Assembly (NCBI RefSeq): GCF_048544455.1
Contig: NC_133537.1
Span: forward strand, 306,999,738-307,063,737
Length of the DNA: 64,000 nucleotides
From: Silene latifolia
Taxonomy: Eukaryota > Streptophyta > Magnoliopsida > Caryophyllales > Caryophyllaceae
Reading direction: 5' to 3'
The translations under genes were made by a program, and so were the position numbers. The stretch's first letter is position 1; each line of letters begins with the position of its first letter. The notes under the pieces were generated by a model that was not told the origin of the DNA, searched no databases, and saw only the letters and a list, made by a program, of their open reading frames with translations. Shown one piece after another: positions 24,141 through 35,079 of the stretch.

Positions 24141-27100
24141 ACAGTTATAAATGCAATGTTTGAGATAAATAAAGTATCGAAATCTTCGCTGTATGAACGG
24201 TTGTCAAGGTATTCAACCTGCTTTGCGGGGAAATTTATACATACACAACTATAGTGAGGCGAATCACCTGATAACCCTGGAATGAAGACCTGAGAATATT
24301 CAACATAAACCTATTAATAAAACTTAAAATTAAGAATATTAAAATTATAAATCGAGATAATAATGGGTTTAAAAAGGTTACACATACCAAATCAGAATCT
24401 AGCTGAAATTGAGATACACAATCACTGACCCAAATGTCCCATGTTGTGAATATATCTTTAGTTAGGTCTAGCACTTCCCCTTTTTGTTTGTCTTCCCAAA
24501 TTTGGAGTACAAGACTCTGTCATAAGATAGGGAACAAGTAAAAATTTCACACTTTGATGTAAAAAGTAAGTAACTGTGAAAAATGCGCACATACAGTGTG
24601 GGTAAGCCCAAAGAAACAGCGGGAAGTTTGGACTGGGGCAGTTTTATCAGTCATGATCTTGTTGAGTAACAGAGACCAGCAGTCGATAACATTGTTCGTG
24701 ATCTCAAGACCGGGTTCTAACGACCAAATGTCCTCCCTCGGAATGAAGTACAGTCTTGTGTAGGATACGATTGTTTCCCTACAAAAAATGTGCAACTAGG
24801 AAGTCAATACAACAAAAGAAAGGGTATACAGTTCTTATAGGTAAAACAATATCAAGTAATATAAAGTTCTTATAGGTGACTTACAGTTTACTATAGTTCT
24901 CCGATTTATTGAAGATGTAATCCATTAAATCCTTCCTCCTGCTACAAACGGATGTGAATAGTCTGTTATTGCGGCGTAAAACATCAGACACAAAAACCTA
25001 GCTCGGATCGGGTCCACCACAATCAAAAGAGCAACCGAGGTTCTCAGGGACAATAAACATGCAAGAAAGTTTGGTTTTTGAATGAAATAGGAATGGATGG
25101 TGAACACCATCAGTTTGAGGGACATATATTGCAGGAGCCTCTTTATTTGCCTCATCCAAACCTTGCACCATATCATCTGAACGCTGTTCAGGTACGTTTG
25201 CTGCAACAACAGCCGCAACCACATCCCCCGAAGAAAGCGACTCAATCTGAATCTCTTCTTCTCGCACCTCCTGGAGAATGGCATTTACTTCAGCAGTAGT
25301 ATAAACTGGCGCAGAACCAACCAGTTGTGTAATAGACAAATCCGGTACTTCTTGTTGAATTCCTTGGACATCCCCAACAGCTTATACATCCATCAAATCG
25401 ATAGCATTATCCTTGTTTTGAATGGGTGTAGAAATTTTTATGTTGTTTAAGTGTTGGTCTGATGAGTTTTCAAGGAACTCACCATCAGCTTCACCTTCCA
25501 TAGTATCAACCCCTTCACCTACCCTTGCAGAATGGTGTATGTCTTTATCTCCCGAAGTAGTATAATAGTCATTGGTGACCATATGAAGGGGCGATAATTC
25601 CTTTTCAGCAGTAACAGACACTTCATCATTTTTGTCAGCAGAAAGTACAACAGCGAGGTCACAATAAACGCCACTAATCTGCTCCATTGATTTAGAAGCC
25701 TCATCTTGTCGATTTGGATTGGCCACAGGATCTTGCTTAAACACAGGTGCGTTGTCAAATACATCTTTCATTGGAACGGATATATCAGCTACCTCATCAA
25801 CATGAAATTGAAGCTCATCAGATTGAAAGAAGGCTTGTGTGGACTGTGAAGGAACAAGCTTGGTTGGATCAATCTCTGGAGTTGTTAGACGCTTAATCTT
25901 CGAAATCGCAACTGAGTACCATGCATGGAAGACGATTGAGTTACGATGCATCTGTAGGTAAAGCTCATGTATAGCCTACAATGCAACAATACAATCCAAA
26001 TGTATATTAGAATTGCAAAGTTCAGGTTTCAATTTCTGTATACTAGAATTTATGCCAACTGGTTTAAAGTTTCAGATAATGTTGTTAAAATTTCAAAGTG
26101 CACAGTTAAAGTTTCAGATAATGTTGTTAAAATTTCAAACTACACATTTAAACTTCAGTAGGAAGCTTGGGTATTAAAATCAATGAAAATTGTTGAAGTT
26201 TTATATTTTGGTTATAACATTTCAAAGTTGACGGCTAAAGTTTCTGAAGTCAGTTATAAGTTTATAAAATGAATGCACAAAGTTATAATGAATGCTCATC
26301 AGATTTACTCGTTTCTAATTAAACAGAATGACAGATTGACAAGCTTGACTTACATCCACGGCTCTAGCATGCAACTCCTGGTCATCCTCAACACCTGAAG
26401 GTAGTTCGATATGAATGAACTTCTTCTCGTTATCAGGATGAGGTGTGGAATCCAACAACAACGGATGGGTGGCATTACTTGAGATGAGATTATTATTATA
26501 GGTAGGGTCAAGGCAGCGAGGATAGATAACTGGTGAAAATGTCAGACGTCCCAAAGACCCACCAACCAGCTCACCATCTAATCTAGAAATAATACTACTT
26601 TGATCCCAATATTTTATCAGTGGGAGCTCATGAGGTGAACTTTTGCCGTGGAAGACAAACCTCTGAAAATAGGTAATCATAAGAAAAGGAAGACAACCAC
26701 GTAAGCAGGTCTTATTATTCCTGGACTCGAGACCGGCAGTGACAATGCCATCTAGCACATATGAACACCAGTCATATTGATTAATAAGACTAACATCTTC
26801 AACGGTGAGAGAAGCTTAGGTCGACACCGTTTGAGGTAGGGGCTAGGAATTCCGACATATTGAACAATACAAACAGTCTAATAAAGTCGTCCCTCCCGTC
26901 CTTATCTGCCCTCATATCATCATATAGCTTACCTAAAGGGATGTATTGAGATGCAGTTGTCACATTATACTTTTTCCTCCATCGTTCCTTCAATTGCTTA
27001 TCTAAAAGCTCAGACGACTCCTTCTTACGACCAGTCACTACTAAATCAAGTTCCTTAGGACCTAATGGTAATAGGAAGCAGTCGTGTACATCATGCTTCG

Positions 27101-27374
27101 ACACGACAAACTCTTTAGATTCAGAAGCCCTAAACACATGTGAGCCGTCATTAAAAGCTTCTACAAACAGGTGCACATGATCAAGAGGGTACTTGTCAAG
27201 ACGTAACTCGAGCAACCCACCAAACCCGACTCTCTTTACCGCTTCTCTTTGTGCATTAGTAAGATTAGATATCAATTTCACAAGCCTCTTACCTCGACAT
27301 TTTACGACTGTGGAGGGGGTAGGTTTAACAGCGGCTTCTACGACCTCACAATCACCTTCACCATCCATCTGAAT

Positions 27375-27750
27375 AGAAATTACAAAAAATGGGTTAAAGT
27401 TACATTTCTTTACAAATTGGTGTATTGAAGTTAAATAATAGATGCCGATTTATTTAAATTTCTTCTGAAACTTTAAGCCTCAAAATTGAAATTTCAACAC
27501 ACTCAAGTTGAAACTTCAACTAAGCAGATAATATTTAAATTCCAATTATGAAACTTTGAAACTTTAAGCCTCAATTTTGAAACTTTAATCCTTTAACTTT
27601 GAAATTTCAACTCACACAAGTTAAAACTTCAACCAAGCAGATAATATTTAAATTCCAATTCAAACCCTTGAAACTTTGACGATTCATTTTCAAGTTTTAA
27701 CTAACAAATTTAGAAACTTCAAACAATAATAAACCTATTTCAATACTTGA
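27375..27750. repeat. Inverted copy of the AAAGTTTCA higher-order unit
   Basis: Here the motif reads TGAAACTTTAAGCCTC and GTTGAAACTTCAACTAAGC, the reverse complement of the units at 19790-24140. Two units are seen, about 123 bp apart. This makes the ends of the Ulp1-like gene flanked by motif blocks in opposite orientation. Confidence 0.75.
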
Positions 27751-28141
27751 TTAATAAATTCACAATAGCAAACTCAAAGTTGGTTGTGCGAGTTGAATCA
27801 AATGATGAAGAAGAAAATAGAACTATGAAGGAGTTATGAAGATGAAACCTTTCGAGTTCTGGGCATGCAAAAATCGAGTTATGAAGATAAATACACTCGT
27901 GTAACGTAATTTCTAATCTTATCTTCTTAGGTCAATCCTCAGTTGCAAACGAATTACTCCGTATTATACTGATATCAGATTGCACACGTGGAGGAGGCTG
28001 AATCTCATTCGCACTGCTACGTTTCCTTGGTCGTGGCTATGAGCAAGCTGCTTTTCGAGAAAAATAAATGCGTTTCTGATGAAATAGTCCTCTGACTCAA
28101 TCTTAAGCTCTTCTTTCTTCTATGTTTTACTTATTTTGAAA

Positions 28142-28207
28142 GCCAATTAGCTCAAATGGGAGAGCATTGTGCAATGCACAAGATGTGGGTTCGACTCCCA
28201 TATTGGC
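28142..28207 (+). other. tRNA-like sequence, left arm of an inverted pair
   Basis: GCCAAT pairs with ATTGGC as an acceptor stem. TAGCTCAAATGGGAGAGCA is a normal D arm with A box, and TGTGGGTTCGACTCCCATA a normal T arm with B box. The anticodon arm is a remodelled hairpin (TTGTGCAATGCACAA) with no canonical seven-base loop, so it is not a functional tRNA gene. It faces a diverged copy at 28521-28590. Confidence 0.7.
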
Positions 28208-28520
28208 CATGAAGTACCAAATCTTTCTTTTACTCTTGAGAATGAAAAATAGTGTAATTGGTAATCCCATTTAATTCAAGTATGACATGTATGGTAATAA
28301 TTTTGGCATATAACTATATATGCTAGTCTTTGAAATGCTTGTAGTGAACTTTTGATAATTGCAAAGCTATTTCACGAGCTCATTGCCATTGTTGCTGCTC
28401 GCTTGAGTCCGATCAAGGTCTGCGTGCCATTCTCCGAATATGATTATAACCTCCTAAATAATTGTATTGTATTGCTTGCATCATGACACTGCACGTTCCT
28501 ATCATTGGATTTGCGATTTA

Positions 28521-28590
28521 GGCTATATGGGACTCGAACCCATACCTTTGTGCAAAATTTGCACATTGCTCTACCATTGAGCTAATAGCC
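28521..28590 (-). other. tRNA-like sequence, right arm of an inverted pair
   Basis: On the minus strand GGCTAT pairs with ATAGCC. The D arm (TAGCTCAATGGTAGAGCA) and T arm (TATGGGTTCGAGTCCCATA) are canonical. The anticodon arm is a long hairpin (GTGCAAATTTTGCAC). With the plus-strand copy at 28142 it brackets about 310 bp, so both could be the ends of one fold-back element of about 450 bp. Confidence 0.7.
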
Positions 28591-28719
28591 TTTAAAATAC
28601 ACTAAACAAATACGAGTACGAAAAAACTAACATAAGTACCCTGAAATGTTTCTCACATATTAGTAAGATATGTAATAGATACACTAAAATGCCTTGTAGT
28701 TACATAAAAAGGCCGGTTA

Positions 28720-29290
28720 ATACATTAAATCTCCTTCATAGTCATTTCCCTTATTTCGTGTACATAGAGTCTTATTTCATGCGCATAGAACCTTATTTCA
28801 TGCACATATAATCTTATTTTATGCCCATATAAAAGTAACGTCCTTAACCAACAATAATTAGTATCATAATATAACCAACTGATGCAACTGAAGAACGTTT
28901 TAATGCACATAGAACCTTATTTCATGCACATAGAACCTTATTTCATGCACATATAAAATTAACGTCCTTAACCAACAGTAATTAGTATCATAATATAACC
29001 AACTGATCCAACTGAAGAACTTTTTAATGCACATAGAACCTTATTTCATGCACATAGAACCTTATTTCATGCACATATGAAATTAACGTCCTTAACCAAC
29101 GGTAATTAGTATCATAATATAACCAACTGATTCAACTGAATAACTTTTTAATGCACATAGAACCTTATTTCATGCACATAGAACCTTATTTCATGCACAT
29201 ATAATTTTATTTCATGCCCATTTAACACTTATTTTATGCACATAGAACATTATTTCATGTACATAGAACCTTATTTCATGAAGAAGGCAA
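28720..29290. repeat. 22-bp motif array (CACATAGAACCTTATTTCATG) with a 123-bp higher-order period
   Basis: The 22-bp unit recurs about 16 times. Three larger units anchored by AACGTCCTTAACCAAC occur at 28837, 28961 and 29084 (124 and 123 bp apart). The core ACCTTATTTYRTG also occurs in the 21-bp motif of element A read on the opposite strand, so the two arrays may be related. Confidence 0.85.
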
Positions 29291-29394
29291 ACACAACCAT
29301 ATCCTGAAAGCTTTAACAGTAACATTAGAGATTTAGAGGGTCTATTGCATGCCAAGAGATAATCGAGTTTGCTAAAGATGAAGAAAAATTCAAC

Positions 29395-30315
29395 TTACAG
29401 ATCTATCAAATTCCAACATGAAGCATCTTTTCACATCCTCCTTTGTAGGCTTACATCCACACCTATCCCGCCTTGATGTCAAGTCGGAGAATCTTGAATA
29501 CGTGTAGTGCAGAATTGCAGCCTCATCTGTTTTTACCTCTCTATCATTAATTTACCAAGAACCTCTCAACATTAATGTTAGGCATATACTCTTTTAGTTC
29601 TAATAGATAAGGCTTTTTTTATGGGTCTATCGAATATGTAGGCTGAGTAGGGTAAAACAGGAAGCAATAAAACACATACTTGGGTGTTTTCATGTAGTTA
29701 TGCCATCGATGAGCACCATTGGGGCGAAGATGATCTTTAATTCTGGCGGCTGCTTTCCCATTTCTGTAAGTTAAGAAATAGTTTGGATTACCCCGAGTTG
29801 CCTCTCTGTAATGCCCAAAGTATGTATCCCTTGGAAGGTGGTCATGATTCTTTTTTAACATTGAAACCTACACATCATTGATTAACAGTAGTTGTCAGTA
29901 AAAGAAAGAAACACTTGGAATTAATCTATCTAGCATTTGACAGTTACTCGCTGATATGAGGCATATAAATTTACCTCACTAAAAGGCTTCTTTAATATCA
30001 TTTCTCTCTATGACACTTTCCTGAAATGAAACAATTTGTTACTATTACCTCGCAAAATTTGGCTGACATTGTTAAATTACTACAACTGCATAGATTACTG
30101 GCATAGAAAAATATTCAAAGAGATTAATATAAATTTAAAAAATGAAATGATCCCATTGAAAGGTTACTCACATAATTAGGAAAAACAACCATGTCAACAT
30201 CTCGAGGAATGTCTAGCAGTAACTCTCTGATTGAGTACTATGTAGCTCCTGCAGGATGCAGGAGTTCATCGGTGTCCAGATGGAAAATCCAGTCCATGCC
30301 AGCTTCCTAGAACAA
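29395..30315 (-). pseudogene. Captured exons of a GT92-type (DUF23) glycosyltransferase gene
   Basis: Minus-strand coding blocks follow the order of a plant GT92 protein. About 30315-30175 encodes WIFHLDTDELLHPAGA (DxD-type motif) and DIPRDVDMVVFPNY. A short block near 30020-29985 encodes KKPFSE. 29870-29690 encodes [28 protein letters not shown] and [17 protein letters not shown]. 29540-29398 encodes [20 protein letters not shown] and [18 protein letters not shown]. Intron borders are still recognisable. The N-terminal half and the C terminus are absent and there is an in-frame stop after HPAGAT, so this is a fragment. Recognition is from memory of the family. Confidence 0.75.
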
Positions 30316-30429
30316 GTCCACATTCGTACAGCAAAGCGAGTCACTCACTACAGATTGTATAATCAATTTCTGACAATAACATTAAAAAGTAGATGGAAAA
30401 TGCAGTCTATATTGATCAACCTTATCAGA

Positions 30430-31001
30430 ATTGCATATTAGAATTATGGCAAAACGCATTCTATTGACGGGTTCTGCAAGGCAGGGGAGCTAGAAAAAGC
30501 ACAAGATATATATATACTAACATGATTGAACGGGGATATATTCCAAATTATCATACATATGGTGCTTTAATTGACCGGTTGTTTAAAGATAAAAGGCTAG
30601 ATCTTGCTCTTACTATACTATCCAAAATGCTGGACAACAATTGTGCTCCGAATGTTGTGATATACACTGATATGGTTGATGGTTTGTTTAAATCTCAAAA
30701 GATAGAGGAAGCATATAAGCTTTTTCAGATGATGGATGAAAAGGGATGCCATCCAAATGTTGTTTCTTATACTGCTATTATTGACGGTTTTGGGAAAGCT
30801 GGTGAAATTAACAAGTGTGTTGATTTGTTTAAAGCAATGACAGAGAAGGACTGTTCTCCCAATTATGTTACCTACAGGGTTATGGTAGATCATTGTTGTC
30901 GTTTTGGCCTTCTAGACAAGGCTCGATTTAAGCAAAACAAGAGTATCGGAAAGCACCATATTGATTCAATTACAATAACACTTTTAATTATGTTAACATA
31001 A
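30430..31001 (+). pseudogene. Captured fragment of a PPR protein gene
   Basis: At least four 35-residue pentatricopeptide repeats are visible: IDGFCKAGELEKAQDIY, NYHTYGALIDRLFKDKRLDLA, NVVIYTDMVDGLFKSQKIEEA and NVVSYTAIIDGFGKAGEIN. Full PPR proteins usually have ten or more repeats plus an organelle-targeting peptide; neither is present. Extra TA units at about 30508-30518 (GATATATATATAC) put the first repeat out of frame with the rest, and the frame ends in non-PPR sequence near 30940. It lies next to minus-strand GT92 exons, which fits independent capture by a Pack-type element. Confidence 0.8.
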
Positions 31002-31019
31002 GTTTGAACTAATCGATTA

Positions 31020-31585
31020 CAAAAATTACTTCGGAAGGGAAACCACAGGTTAGATAACGCTGTAACTGCAGTTTAAAAATCATGAAAAGACACGAAAAAA
31101 AGCAACTACAACCTCGATCGGTGCCACAAGTCAAAGTTAAGGGTTGTTGATAATTTTTTCTCCAAAAATTATCTAACGACATTTGAAAGCAACAAAATAA
31201 AAGAAAAAAGTACAAATGAGGAATACAAGCCTAGTCAACTAATTTGAATCATAACAATCATAAAAACTGAGGAATAAGAAAGAAATTGGGGAAATTGAGG
31301 AATTACCTAAATTGTAATATGCTCGAAGTAGGAAAATTCGATGATGAAAGCAGCAAGAACGAAGAAGGAAGCAAAATTGAAGTCGGATGTATGGACTAAT
31401 TTGATCGAAATCATACTGATGGTGCTCGAAATCACAGAGAATCGGATTTATCGCGGACAGCGTGATGAAGGAGAGGAGAGACTATGAGTAAAACGCATAT
31501 TGATAGAAAATTGAGGGAGACGGTTGGAAAAAAAATTTTAATCTCAGCTCTTCATTTGTCTAAGATCTAAGGGTTGTGAGAGGTT
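31020..31585. mobile_element. Putative MULE terminal region ending in GGTTCTCACAGTTCTC
   Basis: No coding signal. The last 60 bp (CTCAGCTCTTCATTTGTCTAAG...GAGAGGTTCTCACAGTTCTC) have the composition of plant MULE ends and abut the (CT)n(TA)n tract. It is a candidate right end for the block holding the GT92 and PPR fragments. The matching left end was not proven. Confidence 0.35.
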
Positions 31586-31705
<120 letters not shown>

Positions 31706-33254
31706 ATCAGGATCCTGTACAAACTAAATTATGGTACGAACTGTACGAACTGAATAAGAACCACTAGATTGAACTCATAAACGGACCAGATTATCCTCTT
31801 TACTTTATACCTACCTTACCCACAAACATTTTACCCAAAACATAATCTCCCAATACCTAACCCGTCACTTTCCTCTCTTTATGAAACACCAATACTTTCC
31901 CCGTCATCCACCAAAATGTCACCGGAGCTCCGTCCTAAACTTCGTCGGCACATCATCCTATGTTTATTGTCGCTGGCACATCACCAAATCTAATCACTCA
32001 TTTTCTTCAACCTTATTTATATTCACCAGATCACCACGACTATACCATCGCCGGAGCTCCCTATCGTCCTATCTCCGGCAGAACCTCATCCACATCCCCC
32101 ATTTCGATACTCTTCAACATGATTAATTTTCTGGTTTTTTTTGTTTCATCTTGTTTTTATTTTTCCAATTCTTAGATCTACTTATAAATACAATTAATTT
32201 CGAAAAACTAATCATATACTTGCAATCCTTGAGAAATTTCGATGTTGGCTGACTTGTCGACAATGGTCGTCTGATCGCCGGCGTGATTCCGGCCGGTTCG
32301 AGTTGAGAAAAATCCGCATCAGCCACACCTGATGTTGGCGAGTTGTTGTTGTTGTGGTGTGAATGACGGAGATGCGAGTTGTTGTAGTGAATCTCGGTGG
32401 TTTTTGGTGGTGGCGGCAGATGGTTGTTGTCAGCGATGAAGATGGAGCATCAGGTGTCGAGTTAGATGCCGAAATGGTGGTGTTAATCGTATCTGGTGGT
32501 TGTTTGAAGAACTCTTAGATTGAGTTCATATTGCGGATTGGAATGTGGTGGTTGTTTGATGGGTTGTTTGAAGTTCTATAAAATCGAATTCGTATTTGTG
32601 GTAAAGGATGTATTTGTGGAGATGGTGAATGGGTCATGTATGGTTGTGGGTGGCGGCGGTAGTAGTGGTGGGGCAGTGGTGTCGTCGGCGTTTTCTGAGT
32701 GTACTGGTGACTTATGCTGGTGGTCGTGGTGGTGACGACAGTGGTGTGGGGGTACCAGTGAGAGTGGCGGTGGTGGTGACGTCAATGGTGGGGTAGTGGT
32801 GGGGGTACCGGTGGATACACAAGGTGTTAGTACCGGATACACATGGTACAATTGCCGGATACACATTGTACTGATAAGGTATACAGTTGGTATTAATACT
32901 GGATACATGTGTATCTCGTATCAGTACCATGTATATCCGGAGGTACTAGCTAGTGTATCTGGAAATGCGTTTCTTATAGATTTATGATAAGATGCGTATC
33001 TGACATTAATGACATGTGTATCTCGGGTTGATACGATGTGTATCTGGCTTTAACGACATGTGTATCAGCAAAATAATATAAAATGTATCCATAAATAGTA
33101 TAAAAGTGTATATAGAATTTTAGTGTGAAAAAGTGTATCTAAGTATGTTATAAGATGTATCTGAATAAAGAGTGTAACTGGCAAAAAAAAAAAAAGTATA
33201 ACTGGGCTAGTTCGTACGGTTCGTACGTTAAGGTAGTTCGTACCTGAACCCGCC

Positions 33255-33257
<3 letters not shown>
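31706..33257. mobile_element. Element C: non-autonomous TIR element with GTACGAAC-rich ends
   Basis: The left end (GGATCCTGTACAAACTAAAT...GTACGAACTGTACGAACT) and the right end read in reverse (GGTTCAGGTACGAACTACC...GTACGAACCGTACGAACT) match over about 45 bp. Both sides abut (TA)n or (GA)n(TA)n tracts. The interior has GT-rich sequence (32320-32830) and an array of GTGTATC/GGATACAC units (32812-33175). Open frames inside are low-complexity and not convincing genes. No transposase was found. Confidence 0.6.
32812..33175. repeat. Degenerate ~22-bp array based on CCGGATACACATGGTA / TGTGTATCTGG
   Basis: GGATACAC recurs about every 21-23 bp from 32812 and then continues mainly as GTGTATC on the same strand to about 33175. 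It occupies the right third of element C. Confidence 0.65.

Positions 33258-33321
<64 letters not shown>
33258..33321. repeat. (TA)n microsatellite between elements C and D
   Basis: About 32 TA units separate the right end of element C (CCCGCCCTAA) from the left end of element D (CAGCTAATTGCTAAATACC). Confidence 0.9.
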
Positions 33322-33324
<3 letters not shown>

Positions 33325-34650
33325 CTAATTGCTAAATACCTAATGGCTAACTAACTAGATAACTAACCAATTAACCAAGCAATTAACGCACTAAAAAATC
33401 AAATTAAGTTATTTGGGTAAATCTAGGGTTATTATTGTAATTTCACGTATGTGGTTAATATGCTAACTACATCTGGTTAACACTAATTATGGAATTGTTT
33501 TATTTGTTTTTATTTTCTTTAATTTCATTTATTAGCATTTATATATTTTTTTGTTTTGTTCTCATTTAATTTATTATAAATGATTAAACAACCCTTTAAT
33601 TTGTTGAAAAACAAATTCTATCGAAAATGAGTAATGAAAATCGATTGAATCAATAAGTGTAAATCAATGAACCCTAATTTAATCCAATTAATCAAAAATC
33701 TAATTCAATTATATTAATTAAATTCATCACTTGATGAACGGTAAAATCAATTCGATCAATCAATTGATGAACGGTAAAATCACTCGAAAAACCCTAATTT
33801 AATTCGATTAAACAAAACATATTTCAATTCTATTAATGATATCAATAAACCCTAATTCAATAAATCATAATCGAACAATTGATAAACCCTAATTCAATTA
33901 ATCAAAATAAAAATCGATAAAGTGATGAAACCTAATTCAATCGATTTAGTTTCGTTAATAGCATAGGTTTGATTCTATATAGAGCTTAGTACGGGGTAAG
34001 CAGAAAAAGTAAACCAAAAAAATTTTTGTTGTTATTGGGGTTCGAACACGGGTGGCATAGGCAGCACAATGGTGATTTCAAAGAGATTAGTTACCAACAA
34101 AGCAAGGGGTATCAGCACATCAATTAGGGCATCAAAATACATTATATTGTTTACGTATTGCTTGATAAAGCAGCCTAATAGAAAAATTTCGAAATTATGT
34201 ATATTTTGATGATGATTTGCTTTCCTAAAAATATTATCTTAAATGCCTTATTTAGAGTCCATTATTATCTTAAATGCCTTATGTAGAGTCCATTATTTTA
34301 GGAATGATTTTTGGAATCATATCTTTTCCATTTTAAAAAATTCCCCATTTTAATATTGATTGTGTTCACACTTTATTTTATTTTATTCTTCATAATATCA
34401 GTTTTGTTTTTTAGGAAATGATTATGATTTTTATTTTACGCCAAAATTCTTGACCGAGTACATTATTTTTTTGGAGGGAAAAAAGGGCGGGAAAAAAGGG
34501 AGGGAAAATATGGAGGGAAACTTGATTAGCATTATTAGTTTTCATATAAAAATGGAATTAAGTTATAAACCTAACACACTCAAAACAAAACTGATCAAAG
34601 TCACAAATCTCGTACAAATTTATTTCGATTTCATTGCTATACAAATTCCC

Positions 34651-35079
34651 ATGGCTAATCAAGCTATTTAGATTGCTAACCTAACTAGAGACCTTGCCAT
34701 TGAGCGAAAAATTCACACAACCGACACTATGGAAACACGGTTTTTTATTAGGGCAATGTTAGACTCGGCTGATCCTAAAGTCATAGAAAAATCTATGTCT
34801 CGTTCCCCTTACAATTTAAATAACGTGTGGTATATCTATGAGGAAGAATTCAAAGCAAAATATTCAAGGACACTACCCGATGAACAATTGAAGTGGCGTC
34901 AAGTGGGTGATCGTGAATACCACTCGATGCATGTTACTGACTTTTCAGTTGTTCGGGTTGAAGATGATGATAACGTTGAAGTTCCTAGAACCCCTCCTCC
35001 TATGCATCCACAATGGAGGTCTAGGGGACGTTATGCCCTAAATGGAAATGTTATGAGGCGCATTAATTTCGGCAATTAG
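34651..35079 (+). pseudogene. Unrecognised MULE-associated ORF (WRQVGDREY type)
   Basis: An uninterrupted frame of 116 codons runs from ATG 34729 (METRFFIRAMLDSADPK) to 35079. An in-frame extension back to ATG 34651 (MANQAI, then TAG at 34669, then IANLTRDLAIERK) reads as coding sequence with one stop, so the original start was probably there. The middle is well ordered (NNVWYIYEEEFKAKYSRTLP, LKWRQVGDREYHSM) and the C terminus is Pro/Arg-rich. I cannot assign a family. The ORF sits between the inverted copies at about 34.05-34.12 and 35.47-35.55 kb and points towards the FAR1-type gene, the same convergent layout as the Ulp1-like genes in elements A and B. Confidence 0.5.

Larger units (their letters stand above)
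21139..27368 (-). pseudogene. Ulp1-like protease gene with two tandem catalytic domains, element B
   Basis: The start at 27368 gives MDGEGDCEVVEA and a helical N-terminal domain (FGGLLELRLDKYPLDHVHLFVEAF) similar to the domain preceding Ulp1 in plant transposon proteins (DUF1985-like). A frameshift lies near 26820. The next exons are 26758-26345 and 25951-24896, the latter with in-frame stops at 25382-25384 and near 25000. Domain 1 has HYSCVCINF (His), EYLDNRS (Asp) and SANDCDTYMMIHM (Cys kept, following Gly changed to Asp), across 24800-22850. A hinge with GCSLDCGVADL leads into domain 2 (about 22140-21139): HFACICINF (His), DVLDHQL (Asp) and NDLESGLFTMMHM, where Ser (TCT) replaces Cys (TGT). 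Introns are filled with AAAGTTTCA repeats. The tandem domains, each preceded by a GCSxDCG segment, point to internal duplication. Confidence 0.8.

Noticed and set aside
28142..28207. Functional tRNA gene
   Set aside because: D and T arms are good but there is no canonical seven-base anticodon loop, and an inverted diverged copy lies nearby.
32520..32930. Gly/Val-rich and Pro-rich frames in element C
   Set aside because: Low-complexity GT-rich sequence open in both directions; no domain and no exon structure.
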